Counted from the first letter of the stretch, positions 11,260 through 21,847 are shown. The stretch is DNA of 50,371 nt from Ophiothrix spiculata (GCA_000969725.1 JXSR01S007701.1), one strand, 5' to 3'. Notes: a model not told the origin generated them from the letters alone. Translations and numbers: made by a program.

Positions 11260-11751
11260 TTAAAGGAGCTGGTCCAATTTAACTTTCAAACCTTTCTGTT
11301 TTTGGGACCAAAATATCACTTATACATTGTTTTCATATTTCATGTTAAATTTCGCACATTTAGATTTGGAGATATTTTTTTTTCTTTTTTTAACATTCGG
11401 CTAAAAGCCAGGCTAATCCCAATAGTGCAAATGTATTAAATTCAAGGGACGCCTCCGTTGTGTGCAAGACAGAATATTGAAGAGACTTTTCGATTTTAGA
11501 TGCAGGTGGAAAGAAACCGAAGTGCCTGTAGAAAACCTGCGAGGACGAAATTCACGTACAACGTGGTAACTTTAATTAATTTTAATTAATTAATAATAGC
11601 AAAGAATAGAAGGCTATGAAATACATAATGACTTAAAAAATCAAAATGGTTTGGTCGATTTAACTGGAACTTGAAATTTAGACTTTTGAGTCGTGATCTT
11701 TCATATGAAACCAAAATACAATTTTTTAAAAATCAAACCATGCTCTTTTAA
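11260..11751. mobile_element. TTAA-flanked MITE family 3, copy 1 (interrupted)
   Basis: Begins TTAAAGGAGCTGGTCCAATT and ends AAACCATGCTCTTTTAA, flanked by TTAA on both sides. The intact relative at 46492-46823 is 332 bp. This copy is 492 bp because SINE-related DNA lies inside it. TTAA targets and CCTTT-type ends are known of piggyBac-class elements; that assignment is inference. Confidence 0.8.
11489..11562 (-). mobile_element. SINE fragment inside MITE family 3
   Basis: GATTTTAGATGCAGGTGGAA then ACCGAAGTGCCTGTAGAAAA and CCTGCGAGGACG match the non-tRNA part of the SINE copies at 15594-15752 and 24746-24870. The tRNA-like head is missing. Confidence 0.7.
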
Positions 11752-11986
11752 GTTAAGAACTTTAAATGCTAAGGTGGTTCTTGTAGAAATGGTTATGTGA
11801 ACAATGCTCTTTCAGTACTAAAGGCAGTATCTGCTATATCAAATACATAAACATACAACTTTTTAGCATGAGACTTTTCACATGCTGCTTTTTTTACAGC
11901 AGTAACATCAAATGGAAATGATAGACTACTTGGTCACAATAAGTGTCTTATGAGTTCTCAATGATTTAATGAGAATACAAGATGAC

Positions 11987-12235
11987 ATAACTCATTCACT
12001 CCAGATATGGCTCGCAAAAGCGTTCATGATTGGCCAAAAAAAAGCAAAGAAAATCAAAGTTTTACCTGTAACCGGCTGATACAAAGAGGTATCTGGCACC
12101 ATCATCAATTTTGGAAAAAAAACATCCTTGCGGTCTCCAGCTATCATTTAAGTGAATACCCGGTGGCGCTCAGAGCGGCTTTCCATCCAAATAGAGCATT
12201 TTGCGAAAATAGAATTTCCGGAGCGAAAGTGTTAA
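11987..12235. mobile_element. TTAA MITE family 4 (ACTCATTCACTCC ends), copy 1
   Basis: Left end ATAACTCATTCACTCCAG, right end CCGGAGCGAAAGTGTTAA. Relative at 16572-16891 has TTAACTCTTTC...GCCGGAGTGAAAGAGTTAA. Subterminal AGAGCGGCTTTCCATCCAA matches GGACGGCAAGCCGCTCTGAG inverted in the other copy. The 123-codon frame at 12007-12378 mostly reads this MITE and is not regarded as a gene. Confidence 0.75.
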
Positions 12236-12289
12236 TAATATTATCAGACTACATAGCAAATGCTAACAAGACTCTATTATTTTTCTTTA

Positions 12290-12376
12290 CAGAGAACAGA
12301 TGCAGTGTCAAGAAAATTCAAAAATGCATGGTCTTTTGGCACATGTGCAGAAAATCCACACCATGCTTTGTCCAAT
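12290..12376 (+). other. Exon-like segment 1 (duplicated)
   Basis: TTTTTCTTTACAG, then an 86-bp body, then CAATAG and GTAAATATTC: a plausible 3' splice site, exon and 5' splice site. One frame is open through the body (ending ENPHHALSNR). A related segment lies at 12895-12984 with the same borders. The two differ by compensating 2-base indels, so coding constraint is not proved. The homologous flanks suggest a tandem duplication of about 190 bp, with MITE family 4 inserted just upstream of this copy. Confidence 0.35.
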
Positions 12377-12894
12377 AGGTAAATATTCTTGAAAGTCATT
12401 TTTCCGATGGAGCGCATAGTTGCTAAAAGGCTTAATGTATTTCTACAAAATTATTTTCTTAAAAATTATCAGAATAAAATATGATATAATACGTGGGCGA
12501 AATTAGATTATAAAGTAATTCCCAGAAACTTTGTTTGAATGCAAACATTATGCATGAATTGGGTTGAATTTAATTAATGGTTAGTATGAAACCTTTACAA
12601 CAAATTTGGCAAATTCAAAGATCTCTATCATTGAGCTATTTAATCTGAGCTTAAGTATTTTAAAAATATATTTAAATCATATCCTCTTGGTGATGACCAT
12701 GACCTTAGGTTTGCTCTTTGCATAGTCATGGTTTTAAAGATCACCTCACGAAGATGATATTAAGCATGCCCCTCAAAACAATCAATATTTGTATTCTATT
12801 ATAGGTCACCATCAGTATGCAAAATGTCATTAAAATATTTATCAAGCTGCTAAGCAAATACTTACATAACTCACTTTTGTTTTTTATTTTCAGA

Positions 12895-12984
12895 GAAAAG
12901 ATCCAGTTCTGAGAATATCTCTGAGAATATGAAAGGAGAATATGTCACGTATGCAGAACATCAACACTATATGCTTTGCAATAG
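12895..12984 (+). other. Exon-like segment 2 (duplicated)
   Basis: TTTTTATTTTCAG precedes a ~90-bp body ending CTTTGCAATAG then GTAAATATTCTCAG. Open in one frame (ending AEHQHYMLCNR). If splicing used the AG two bases later, start and end phases would match segment 1 (phase 0 in, phase 2 out). Function unknown. Confidence 0.35.
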
Positions 12985-13286
12985 GTAAATATTCTCAGAA
13001 GTCATTTCTGCTACTGAACGCACAGTATTGCATTTCTTTAAAAGAATAGATCAGTAGGCCAGTGAGCCCCGATATAAGCCTATCAGAGTATCTGTCGTGA
13101 CCAAAAGAATGTTGGTAAATACTAATGTTTTGAATATCGCATCTGTAGATGAAATATAGCATGATGCTGATATAGTACAGAATATTTAAAACATATTTTA
13201 TCATACTGAGAACCATAAATATGAAACAAGAAATGTCCAGGATTATCTTATAAACAAAACAAAGAAAACATTTTTCAAACCATGCT

Positions 13287-13690
13287 ATCAGAAATTGTGG
13301 ACCCCCATTTTGGAACTCCTTTGATAAAGTTGTTAAACAATCCAAAACTGTTAAAAGCTTTAGGAACATATTGAAAGCAAACCTTCTCTCCAGTTACTAA
13401 AATCTTTTTGGACATAAATCATTATAACAAATGTTTATATTTTTGATACCGTCAAAATATTTTTTCTCCTTTTCATTTCCGGGCATTGTATTGTGAATTT
13501 GTGTTTCTCTTGTATAATTTCCTTTTCATTTTTTACATATTATTCCAGGACATAATTGTTTCAGGCCTTATTGGCCTTTTGATGAAGTCCACAATATCAT
13601 TGTGGTTTTTTTTTTGATAAATGTGTTGTTATTTATATATGTAATTATATGTTTGATATTAAAATAAAATCAGAATCAGAATCAGTACAG
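13287..13690 (+). mobile_element. LINE 3' end: ORF2 C-terminus plus 3' UTR
   Basis: 13287-13400 encodes IRNCGPPFWNSFDKVVKQ then SKTVKSFRNILKANLL and a stop. The GP(P/K)xWNS motif followed by a basic LKxxLL tail is the usual C-terminus of Jockey/CR1/L2-like ORF2 proteins. The UTR contains GGCCTTATTGGCCTTTTGAT and ends AAAATAAAATCAGAATCAG, a short-repeat tail. The same UTR style is seen at 31381-31955. Upstream parts are frameshifted, and the minus-strand frame 12995-13369 is its shadow. Confidence 0.8.
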
Positions 13691-13839
13691 CTGTTGAAAA
13701 CAGGAAACATTGGAATCAATCATTTACATGCACAATACTTCCTTTTCAATAATATTGTAATGGCCTTTAATTAATTGTAGGTATTTTATTTTGAAGACAA
13801 TTCCGTTTTTGTTTGTAGCATAATGGTGTGCAAGCTGTT

Positions 13840-13881
13840 GTGTAAACCATTAACCATTCTGTGTAAACCATTAACCATTCT
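13840..13881 (+). repeat. 21-bp direct tandem repeat, two copies
   Basis: GTGTAAACCATTAACCATTCT occurs twice head to tail without a mismatch. Confidence 0.9.
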
Positions 13882-15593
13882 GACACTTGAATTAAAATAT
13901 TATTCATTTAATAAAAAACACAACAAGTTATTACTGAATTACAATTACAAAAGTGTATAGAAAGAATAGAGTTGAGATGATTTCTTAATATCAAGGAGCG
14001 TTATCTAACCCATGGAATTACACAAAACACTGGAAAACAATTGAAAAATGATTGGAGTGTATCAATATGTGCAAGATATTGAAGTCATGAATGGTATGAA
14101 TATGCTGAATTTCCTCCAAAGCATATGGGTGAGAATTTTGACTAATATTAAACCCATTGTAAGTTCAGGAATTCTGTCATATCAAAACCAAAATAGATTT
14201 AAATTTTAACATGTGTATAATCTACTGATTGACCTTGACCTCTAAAATGCATTTTTTTAGTTTAACCCTCTGTTTCTTCTTGTTTACTCTACAGAGGCAA
14301 ACAAAGTATCTCAAAAACTTTCTGGAATTTGGAGGTGAAATTTTGGATTTACAATCAGAAAAAATATGGGCTTTCATTTGACATCAAAAAATGCAATACA
14401 TCTGGTTGAGCCCTGGGGATGAGAATGTGATTGGAACCTACACCGTTGATCAGTAGGGGTCTGGCACTTCTGTTGAGTTGTGTCTTGTTTGCTTCATTGA
14501 CTCGAGCACATTGTGGAGCCGTTTGAAGTATCACAAACTACGCGCTGATTGGTTTAGACCAACTTGGTATAGTTACGAATTATCTACTTTACTGATTTTA
14601 AAACATTAATTAACACCAGTGATGGCATAATGATTAAGCCCTGCGTTTTGTGACTAAAAGATAATGCACAAAATAAATGCCCAATTGTTATTGTTAGTAC
14701 TTATGTAAAAACAAAATTCTGTTAACCGAAAAAAAAAACATTTTTCTTTGACATATATTTTTATATATTTGTTGTATAGTAATGATCTTGGATGCGCCAA
14801 AAAAGGAACTTAATTATATCATGTGGTAGACACAGCTGGCTCACATTTTCCGAAATTAATGTAAATAATGATTTTATAATTGTCTCATTTAAAACTGCTG
14901 ACGTCAAACCCAATTGCATAAATGTATAATTTTACTCAGTAAAATCATGAGCTTGTAAGTTATTTTGTCTCCAGGAAGGTCTTTAAGTTAAAGTTTGTTG
15001 AGGCAAGAGTAATTTGTTTAGAGATGTTTGATAATGAGGCAGCAAAAAGGATGTCTTTAATTGTAAGCAGATGGGTAATATTAATTAATGAAAATCATTA
15101 CACATAATTGGAGTGACATTATGTGAGCTATTAATTTTCAATACAAATACGCAAACTTTACAAGCAAAGTGGCGTTAATCATTTATAAGCACATTTGAAC
15201 ATGTTATTAAAAAATAGATTAAGCATATATGTGGATTGATTCAATCTGGCTCACTCTTAACTTATATAATAAATGCACACTAATGTACATTAAATCGGAT
15301 TGATACTCACACGGAGAGCCTGAATGTAGTATATGAACTCAAATTGATTAAGTACTATTTTACTTGCTAATTAAGTCATTTAATGTTGAGCAATCTTATA
15401 GCTCGTTAAGAGGGCTCATTAAGAACAACTGCTAATACATTTATCTCCAGATAACCTTGACATTTGACTTCAAAATCACCTTCACCTTGTTTAGGCTTTC
15501 GCCAAGGAAACCCAACTTGATACTTGTTGGTACCAAGTAAGCTAAAGGAAGCTTATCTTCAACAGGGCTCCAAGATGTTTTTTAAATCCAGTT
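13882..15593. other. Non-coding stretch, nothing firm
   Basis: AT-rich sequence without recognised repeats or inverted ends. A GC-richer patch at 14395-14560 has no open frame. Confidence 0.4.
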
Positions 15594-15752
15594 TTGAATG
15601 CAGGAGGAAGACCGGAGTACCTGGGAAAAAAACCTGCGGAAGCGAGCATGGACTGAAAACCAAATGCACATAAAGTGCCAGGCACAGGACTTGAACCCGG
15701 GACCTCATTGGTGCAAGATGAGGGAACTACCGTTGCGCCAACCCGCTCCCCC
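15594..15752 (-). mobile_element. tRNA-derived SINE, copy 2
   Basis: On the minus strand it starts GGGGGAGCGGGTTGGCGCAA (box A region TTGGCGCAACGG) and continues to box B GGTCCCGGGTTCAAGTCC. After this comes the SINE-specific body with GTGCATTTGG, TTCAGTCCATGCTCGCTTCC, GCAGGTT, GGTACTCCGGTCTTCCTCC and TGCATT. Same body as 34764-34935. The frame 15598-15780 is incidental. Confidence 0.9.
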
Positions 15753-15826
15753 TAAAATGACTGGACTAAATCAAAAATAAATTGACTTGCTATATAAAGT
15801 CAAAACAAAAAGCTGTATACGTGGAT

Positions 15827-16073
15827 TTAGGGTTTCCAATAGGAAGTCAATCTGTACCGAAATTTTAGCCCAAACACACTTTTGCCTGTAAAACTAATTA
15901 GCCGTGGCATAAGCTCCTGCAATCCATATACATGACAGAGGGTAATTTGAATTGTTTGGGATGGATGGTAGTGCGCATCCATTTCACGCCTATTGGGGTA
16001 GATCGTTATGCTTTATCAGTGCATTGTGGGATTAAATTTCGGGCTCAACTGATTTCCGATTGGTAAACCCAAA
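15827..16073. mobile_element. MITE with GGGTTTCCAAT / ATTGGTAAACCC ends
   Basis: Left AGGGTTTCCAATAGGAAGTC...CCGAAATTTTAGCCC; right GGGATTAAATTTCGGGCTCA...CCGATTGGTAAACCC. Inverted ends of about 40 bp with mismatches, total ~247 bp, no ORF. Confidence 0.7.
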
Positions 16074-16319
16074 AGCTGCATATTGGCGAGGTGCTACAAT
16101 GAAATGAGCATAAAGTGTACAATATTTGATATTCTTAAATTTTACTGATCCTATTTTTCTGAATCACAGCCTAAACACTCATGAGCATGAACTTCTATTG
16201 ATACAAAATTCAGGCCAAAAGTAAGCACCAGATTTTCAGACTACACAATGATAGGTTCATTTAAAACAGGGTCAAATTCACCATCATTTACTCCAATTAA
16301 AGTTTCTTACTGCTCTCTA

Positions 16320-17060
16320 TAATATACTTACCTGTACTTAACATTTAAAGGCTTACTGAATGAAAAAGCGTAAATCAATTAGGGAAATGTTTATTTTCCT
16401 TCTAAGTATTGGATATATGAGAAGGCGCTTAGTTTTCAATTAAATGTTATCAAGTGATTGACAAGTGTGTTTATTTATCAAAGCTGGATGTTTCTGAAAG
16501 AGGATGAATATTGATGTGAATGGAAAAAAATATGTACTGTCAATTTAGTACAAAAAAGAATGTACTGAACATTAACTCTTTCAAAGAATAAAGTTTTCAC
16601 AATACGTTCTATTTGGACGGCAAGCCGCTCTGAGCGGCTCAAAGACACCTCACTTTATGATGGCATATGATAAATGTGTTGCACCAGGGTTGTTCTCTTT
16701 GCTAATAAAAATGCTAGCGCTAAATAGCTGTTTGTTTCAACAGTTTGCTGGTGAATTTTCAACCAATTTATGCTTGTAGTTTCTTTTTCAGAGCAATTTT
16801 GAAAAAGTTGCGTCAAATTAGAAATTCCGGCCAATTGCGCACCCTTTTTTTATGAGCCGCACACAGCGACTTGCCGGAGTGAAAGAGTTAATGCAAATGA
16901 AAAAAATATTCTAGCAGTTTTTATTATATATATCACCAGTTTTAATTATTATAGGATAGATATAGCTTTTATCTTTATATTCTCAGTTTTAAAAATGCCC
17001 CATATAGCAGGTGCTTATTAAACAAGTTTCACAAAATAAAACTTACGCTTCAATATTGGA
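16320..17060 (+). repeat. Old tandem duplication, left copy
   Basis: Landmarks CAATTAAATGTTATCAAGTG, GACAAGTGTGTTTATTTATC, GTACTGTCAATTTAG and CAGTTTTAAAAATGCCCCAT recur in the same order at about 17489, 17505, 17588 and 18155. Two MITE-type insertions (16572-16891 here, 17651-17773 in the other copy) separate the landmarks. Confidence 0.55.
16572..16891. mobile_element. TTAA MITE family 4, copy 2
   Basis: TTAACTCTTTC at the left and GCCGGAGTGAAAGAGTTAA at the right. Outer TTAA on both sides, 320 bp, no ORF. Subterminal palindrome AGCCGCTCTGAGCGGCT. Likely piggyBac-class MITE. Confidence 0.8.
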
Positions 17061-17399
17061 TGGATAACATAGCAGAAAAACATAAAAACCTACATCATGT
17101 TAGCCTATGTAATACATGTATAGTTGTTGTTTTTTTCTTCTAATCATTGAATTTTTCATAACTTGTAGTAATAAATTGATCCTGGGAAATTGATATGCTG
17201 AAATGTAAGGTTTGCACAATCAAGGCACTTGAGCCTTTCATCTGTCTCTGTTGTTCTAATGAATTCATAACATTTGAACAAGTATTTTTACACTCATCAA
17301 CATTACCAAAAAACTACAAGTTCTGTCATTTATCAAGTGTTTATTCAGTATTCTGTTTAAAAGTTGGTAAACATTTATCATAGATTATTACAAATTTAT

Positions 17400-18220
17400 G
17401 ATTACTTCAAGACCTTTTCATTTGTTTTAAAGAATTGTTTTCATTTTTTGTGTCTCCACTTAACATTCACAAGGAGATGCAAATTTTCCAATTAAATGTA
17501 AGAAATAGACAAGTGTGTTTACTTATCAAAGCTTGTCATGTTTAAAAGGGCATGTAAAAACTGAACTACACTGACAGAAATGAAGAAATGTTCTATCAAT
17601 TTGCTAAGATCATGAATTATAGATTAATAACTTCATATTACTCGACGCGAGTGAAATACAACAATAATGCACCGTGTGCTGAAGTTGGAGTTGTCCGCAC
17701 TCACGAGACGCAGCCGAGTGAGTTGGACAACTTCAACTTCAGCAAAAGGTGCATTATTTTTGTACAATTTCACAAGCACCAAGTAAAGAGCAGTTATTAA
17801 TCTAATTCATACACGACAATGATAAGAATTAAATTGCAAAGAAATTAAACGGCATAGTTATTTTAAAATGTGTTTGCTATTTCAATAAAACATAGAAAAT
17901 ACAACCATCCATCGTCCCATGTTAATCAATGTAATTTAGATTTACCTTTCTTTTAAAATGAAACTTGCCATACAAGCGTGAGCGCATGGAATTGTACAAC
18001 GCACTACACGATACGCAGCGTGCAACTAGACAAGATTAATGAATGCGTATAAGTTACCAACTGTCCGATTAGATTTACAATTTCAACACGTACTCAACGC
18101 AGAGTGCATGAATATCTATTATATTAATCAGTTTGTATTAAGTTATAGTTTATCTTCATTTTCAAAAATGCCCAATATGACGGAACATAATCATAGTAAA
18201 CCAAAACTCAACTAATAATT
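17400..18220 (+). repeat. Old tandem duplication, right copy
   Basis: Counterpart of 16320-17060. It carries the hairpin 17651-17773 instead of the TTAA MITE. Confidence 0.55.
17651..17773. mobile_element. Long imperfect hairpin, GC-richer
   Basis: GTGAAATACAACAATAATGC...GCTGAAGTTGGAGTTGTCC pairs with GGACAACTTCAACTTCAGC...GCATTATTTTTGTAC...TTTCAC. Arms about 53 bp around a CACTCACGAGACGCAGCCGA centre. Similar palindromes lie inside the 1771-bp duplication (39690-39855, 41461-41626). Probably a foldback MITE end or core. Confidence 0.75.
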
Positions 18221-18603
18221 AATTGGATAAATGGACAGCCATGGGAGTTCTATGTGAGATGTATCCTATCTCAAAACTTCTCATTGGGAAACAGAGACAT
18301 ACAAGGACATATAAACGACATAACATACAGTGATAATCTACCAAGTATATGGAAATGGCAAACCGAGTTTACATACACCAGCTAGTTTGGTCGGGACATC
18401 TCACCTTCCAAAAGACACGCCACAATAATTAAATTAACCAAAAGTTTGCACATCTACAATGTGAGATCAAACATCATGTATCAGCAGTACAAAAGGTTTG
18501 ATAAAAATGAATATTCAAAAAAATCAACCACCTCATATTTAAAAGAGGAAAAAAGAAACAGCTGATTTAGTTGAAAAGGGAAGCATTCCACAGTTGCATA
18601 ATA

Positions 18604-19021
18604 TGTGACCCGTCATATCGAAAGGTACCTTAAGGTCGGCAAAATCAAAATAGATTTTTTGGTCTCATCTGAAAGCTAAGATTTTAAGCTTTAAAATGAC
18701 ACCTTGATTTTAGTTATTAGATGTTCGGTTGCGAAGTTACACCCAAATTGGTAAAAGGTATCGGGCTGATTCGGAAAACTATAGTTTTTGTACTTAGTAA
18801 ATCTTGAATGGAGAGAGGATTTTTAGCTTGGTTTTTAATACATTTTTCTCATGTTTTGGATGTTGGAACCTGATTAATATGATAGAATACACTTCAATGA
18901 TAACCTTTCTGATGAAATTAGAAATTCGACCTTGGACGTGATTTTTGACTATGCTTAGCTTCAATGGCCCGTATCTCGTACTATGCCGGTATTAAGGTAC
19001 CTTTCGATATGACGATCCACA
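18604..19021 (-). mobile_element. MITE family 1, copy 2 (inverted)
   Basis: TGTGACCCGTCATATCGAAA then GGTACCTTAAGG at the left; AAGGTACCTTTCGATATGAC then GATCCACA at the right. The body is the reverse complement of copies 1 and 3. Flanked by TATG/TATG. Confidence 0.9.
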
Positions 19022-19312
19022 TATGATTGAAATAAAAAAAAAATCATGTGCAATTCAGTTTGGCAACAATGAATTTTGAGTTTGATGGATCAGGTCTTGT
19101 GACTGTCCTCCCTATCCCTGTTGCTAAATTCAACATAATAATTGGTATATTTATATCATGGTGACCCGCTTGAATCTTTGAAAAACACAGATAACACTAG
19201 TTTTGTACCATTAACGTAACAATTTATGATAAACACCTCAATTATATACAGAAATGCCGGTTTTTACTTTTTCATGGGCAATAGTATATATGGTGCAACA
19301 AATAATCGCTGG

Positions 19313-19664
19313 TTAAAGGGGCAATTCATGATCCACTTTTCATGCTCAAGGTCACCTCTATGAAAATTGAGTTTTTAGCTAATAAGAATCCTTGACTAAT
19401 ATATGTTACAATCGCCAAACAATTCTCACAAATGTTTTTGCATTTTTGAGACAAGTGGAAAATGTAACATTTTCTAATTATTGTCTGGGGCCCCGACAAT
19501 AATTACAACACAGTGCCAATGGTATTTTTAAAATGCTGAAAAGCCTGTAACTTGATAACGAATACTTGGAATCAAGTAAAATTTTCAGAATATTTTATTC
19601 TCCTCTTTTTAGCTAGAAAATGGTGTGGTTTTTGTTACATCAATATCATGAATTACACCTTTAA
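19313..19664 (+). mobile_element. TTAA MITE family 5, copy 1
   Basis: TTAAAGGGGCAATTCATGAT at the left, ATCATGAATTACACCTTTAA at the right. Centre contains GGGGCCCCGACAATAATTAC. 352 bp, no ORF, TTAA on both flanks. Copies at 33721-34086 (inverted) and 48215-48530, plus a terminal fragment at 20620-20682. Confidence 0.9.
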
Positions 19665-19802
19665 ACATTTCCAATAGCTTCCAATGTATTTTCTTATATA
19701 TAATAACGCAGGTTTGATGATGGGAAATCGATAACTACTCCATATATTTTGTGATTATTTATAAGATCCCTATTGTAATATATATATAAAATATATATGC
19801 GT

Positions 19803-20026
19803 TGTAATGTAAATTAGAATAGATATTGAAAACGTATAAATACGGCCTTAATAATCATGAGAAGCCATTTGGTAAAGCTTGGTGAATCCTTGGAATGTGT
19901 TGATTGAGATAATTAGTTGTTGTTTTGCCTTGCATCTTATCATCAATACTTCCGCCTTGTAGCTGACTCGTTGTTTTTGATTGAATGTAAGCTAATTGAA
20001 ATAAGAGATGACCCTGAACAGTGGCG
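19803..20026 (+). repeat. Sequence duplicated across assembly gap, left copy
   Basis: TGTAATGTAAATTAGAATAG through GATGACCCTGAACAGTGGCG repeats at 20077-20302 with roughly 93-95% identity and small indels. It ends in the first bases of an hAT element (CAGTGGCG) where the gap begins. Confidence 0.9.
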
Positions 20027-20076
20027 NNNNNNNNNNNNNNNNNNNNNNNNNNNNNNNNNNNNNNNNNNNNNNNNNN
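20027..20076. other. Assembly gap, 50 N
   Basis: Exactly 50 N characters, a conventional placeholder. The true gap size is unknown. Confidence 0.99.
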
Positions 20077-20302
20077 TGTAATGTAAATTATAATAGATAT
20101 TGAAAAAGTATAAATACGGCCTTAATAATCATTAGAAGCCATTTGGTAAACCTTGGTGAATCCTTGGAATGCGTTGATTGAGATAATTAGTTGTTGTTTT
20201 GCCTGGCATCTTATCATCAATACTTCCTCCTTGTAGCTGACTCATTGTTTTTGATTGAATTTGAGCTAATTGCTTAAATAAGAGATGACCCTGAACAGTT
20301 GC
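20077..20302 (+). repeat. Sequence duplicated across assembly gap, right copy
   Basis: Starts at the first base after the gap and matches 19803-20026 from its first base. This is what an unmerged second haplotype or a tandem duplicate would look like. Confidence 0.9.
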
Positions 20303-20619
20303 GTAGCCAGCACGGGGCAGGGAGGGGGGCAGACTGCCCCCCTGACAAAAAAATCGAGCGGGAAATCGGACCACAGGCGGGAAAAATCGGGAAGAACAAG
20401 AAAAATGAGAGAGCAGCTGGTAGACAGGAAACATGGGGAAAAGTTGAAAATCACGTCAAGAGATGTGCAGAAAACCTTTTTTTTTCTTTTTTGCTTGTCA
20501 GTTTCTAAAATCGACTTGAATTAAATTTGGGTGTACAGAATTTAATTTTTTGTCAGGGAAAATCGGGAAGAAATGTCTTTGCCCCTCACCCCAAGACAAA
20601 AAAGTCTGGTACACCACTG
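20296..20619. mobile_element. hAT MITE (CAGTKGCGTAGCCAG ends)
   Basis: Left CAGTTGCGTAGCCAGCACGG, right AAGTCTGGTACACCACTG: inverted ends of about 15 bp of the common CAGTGGCGTAGCCAG hAT type. 324 bp, GC-richer than its surroundings, polypurine/polypyrimidine blocks, no transposase. The flanks are not an 8-bp duplication but a 31-bp direct repeat (20265-20295 and 20620-20650). Overlapping frames 20132-20524 on both strands are incidental. Confidence 0.8.
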
Positions 20620-20682
20620 GCTAATTGCTTGAATAAGAGATGACCCTGAAGGTGAAAAGTGGACCATAAACTGCCCCTTTAA
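20620..20682 (-). mobile_element. Terminal fragment of TTAA MITE family 5
   Basis: AGAGATGACCCTGAAGGTGA then AAAGTGG and CTGCCCCTTTAA is the reverse complement of the left end of copy 19313-19664. The hAT MITE is inserted in its inner side. Confidence 0.75.
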
Positions 20683-21570
20683 TTTGCCTCTATTTCAAAA
20701 AGTATAATGTATTCTGTAAGTTTATTTTGAATTATAAGTAAAATAGACCATTGTCATTCCATAACAGAAAAAAATAACAGATGTGTGACAACCAATTCAA
20801 AAATTATGGTCAATTTTATAAATTGTAAATAAAATTGGTCGTGCAAATTCAATGAAAATAACAAATGATCCTTATGTTCTTTCCCGTTTTACAAAGACTA
20901 TAGAACTTTAACATTACCTTCATGTCAGATTAGGGTTCACAAAGTGCTTCACTTTTTGTGGTAATTTGCTGTAAAAATTGATCAAAAGATGTTGTTGATC
21001 AATTCGTTAATATCTTTGGCTTAAACTAGCCCTTATCAAAATGACCTTAGGATGTCAAACCAATTGATGTTGGGAAATCATTACTGATGCCACAACAGTG
21101 ATGGATTTTAAAAGTATCCAGGAATGCTGTTTTCTTTTATGGACAGTGGAATGGCCTTGTAAATGAAGTGTGATAAAAATGGCAGACAATGGTCAAATAT
21201 CCAAAGTTTATCTAACACTTGAAACTGTCAGTACCTGGTCAGTACATGACCAAAATGAACAAGATTTAGCTTCCAAATGTCAGAAGTAATGTGTTTCGTC
21301 TTATTTGATCTTTTTAGCTAAAATAATGTTACCTTCCGTCAAAATTGCGAATGTGGATCCATGCAATCTTCGCACAATTGATTTTATTTACAACTTACAA
21401 AATTGATCCATAATTTTTGTATCAGTTGTTGCACATCAGTTATTTTTTCTGTTATGGAAAGACAATGGTTTATTTTGCTTATGATTTAAATCAAATTTAC
21501 AGAGTGTATTATACTTTTTAAAATGGAGACACATTAATGATTGTAAACTTCTTTTTGATACACCCTGTAT
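20683..21570. mobile_element. Foldback element with ~165-bp arms
   Basis: Left arm ATTTCAAAAAGTATAATGTA...CATTGTCATTCCATAACAGA...TTGTAAATAAAATTGGTCG pairs with right arm CAATTGATTTTATTTACAA...TCTGTTATGGAAAGACAATG...GTATTATACTTTTTAAAATG. The right terminus TTTTTGATACACCCTGTA matches the end motif of the MITE at 6386-6637. The left terminus is lost at the junction with the TTAA MITE fragment. Confidence 0.8.
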
Positions 21571-21847
21571 AGCACCAAGGTATAAAAGCATCAGTTTTGC
21601 ATCTGTCAGGCGGGATTCAACAGCTGCTTTTCCGTGTTCATATTACGTTCTTCAGGTAACAGCTTATAGTCTCAAATGTTAGTTTAATGGTGCGATTACT
21701 TGTCAGCTATTTTTATTTCGGTTTTATGAACTGAACCTACTTTTGAATTTTCTATATTGTGAAAAAATTGGTTATGCAAAATATACATCCCAGATATGAA
21801 TTTTCAATATAATATGACAAAAATGGTAGTGCAAAAATATACTGATT

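Noticed and set aside
12007-12378. 123-codon plus-strand frame as a gene
   Set aside because: It begins inside a TTAA MITE and runs into the exon-like segment in a frame different from the one shared with the duplicate. No domain recognised.
12995-13369. 124-codon hydrophobic minus-strand frame as a membrane protein
   Set aside because: It is largely antisense to the LINE ORF2 C-terminus that reads on the plus strand at 13287-13400.
20132-20524. Overlapping 60-100 codon frames on both strands
   Set aside because: All lie in the hAT MITE 20296-20619 and its duplicated flank; higher GC lowers stop frequency there.
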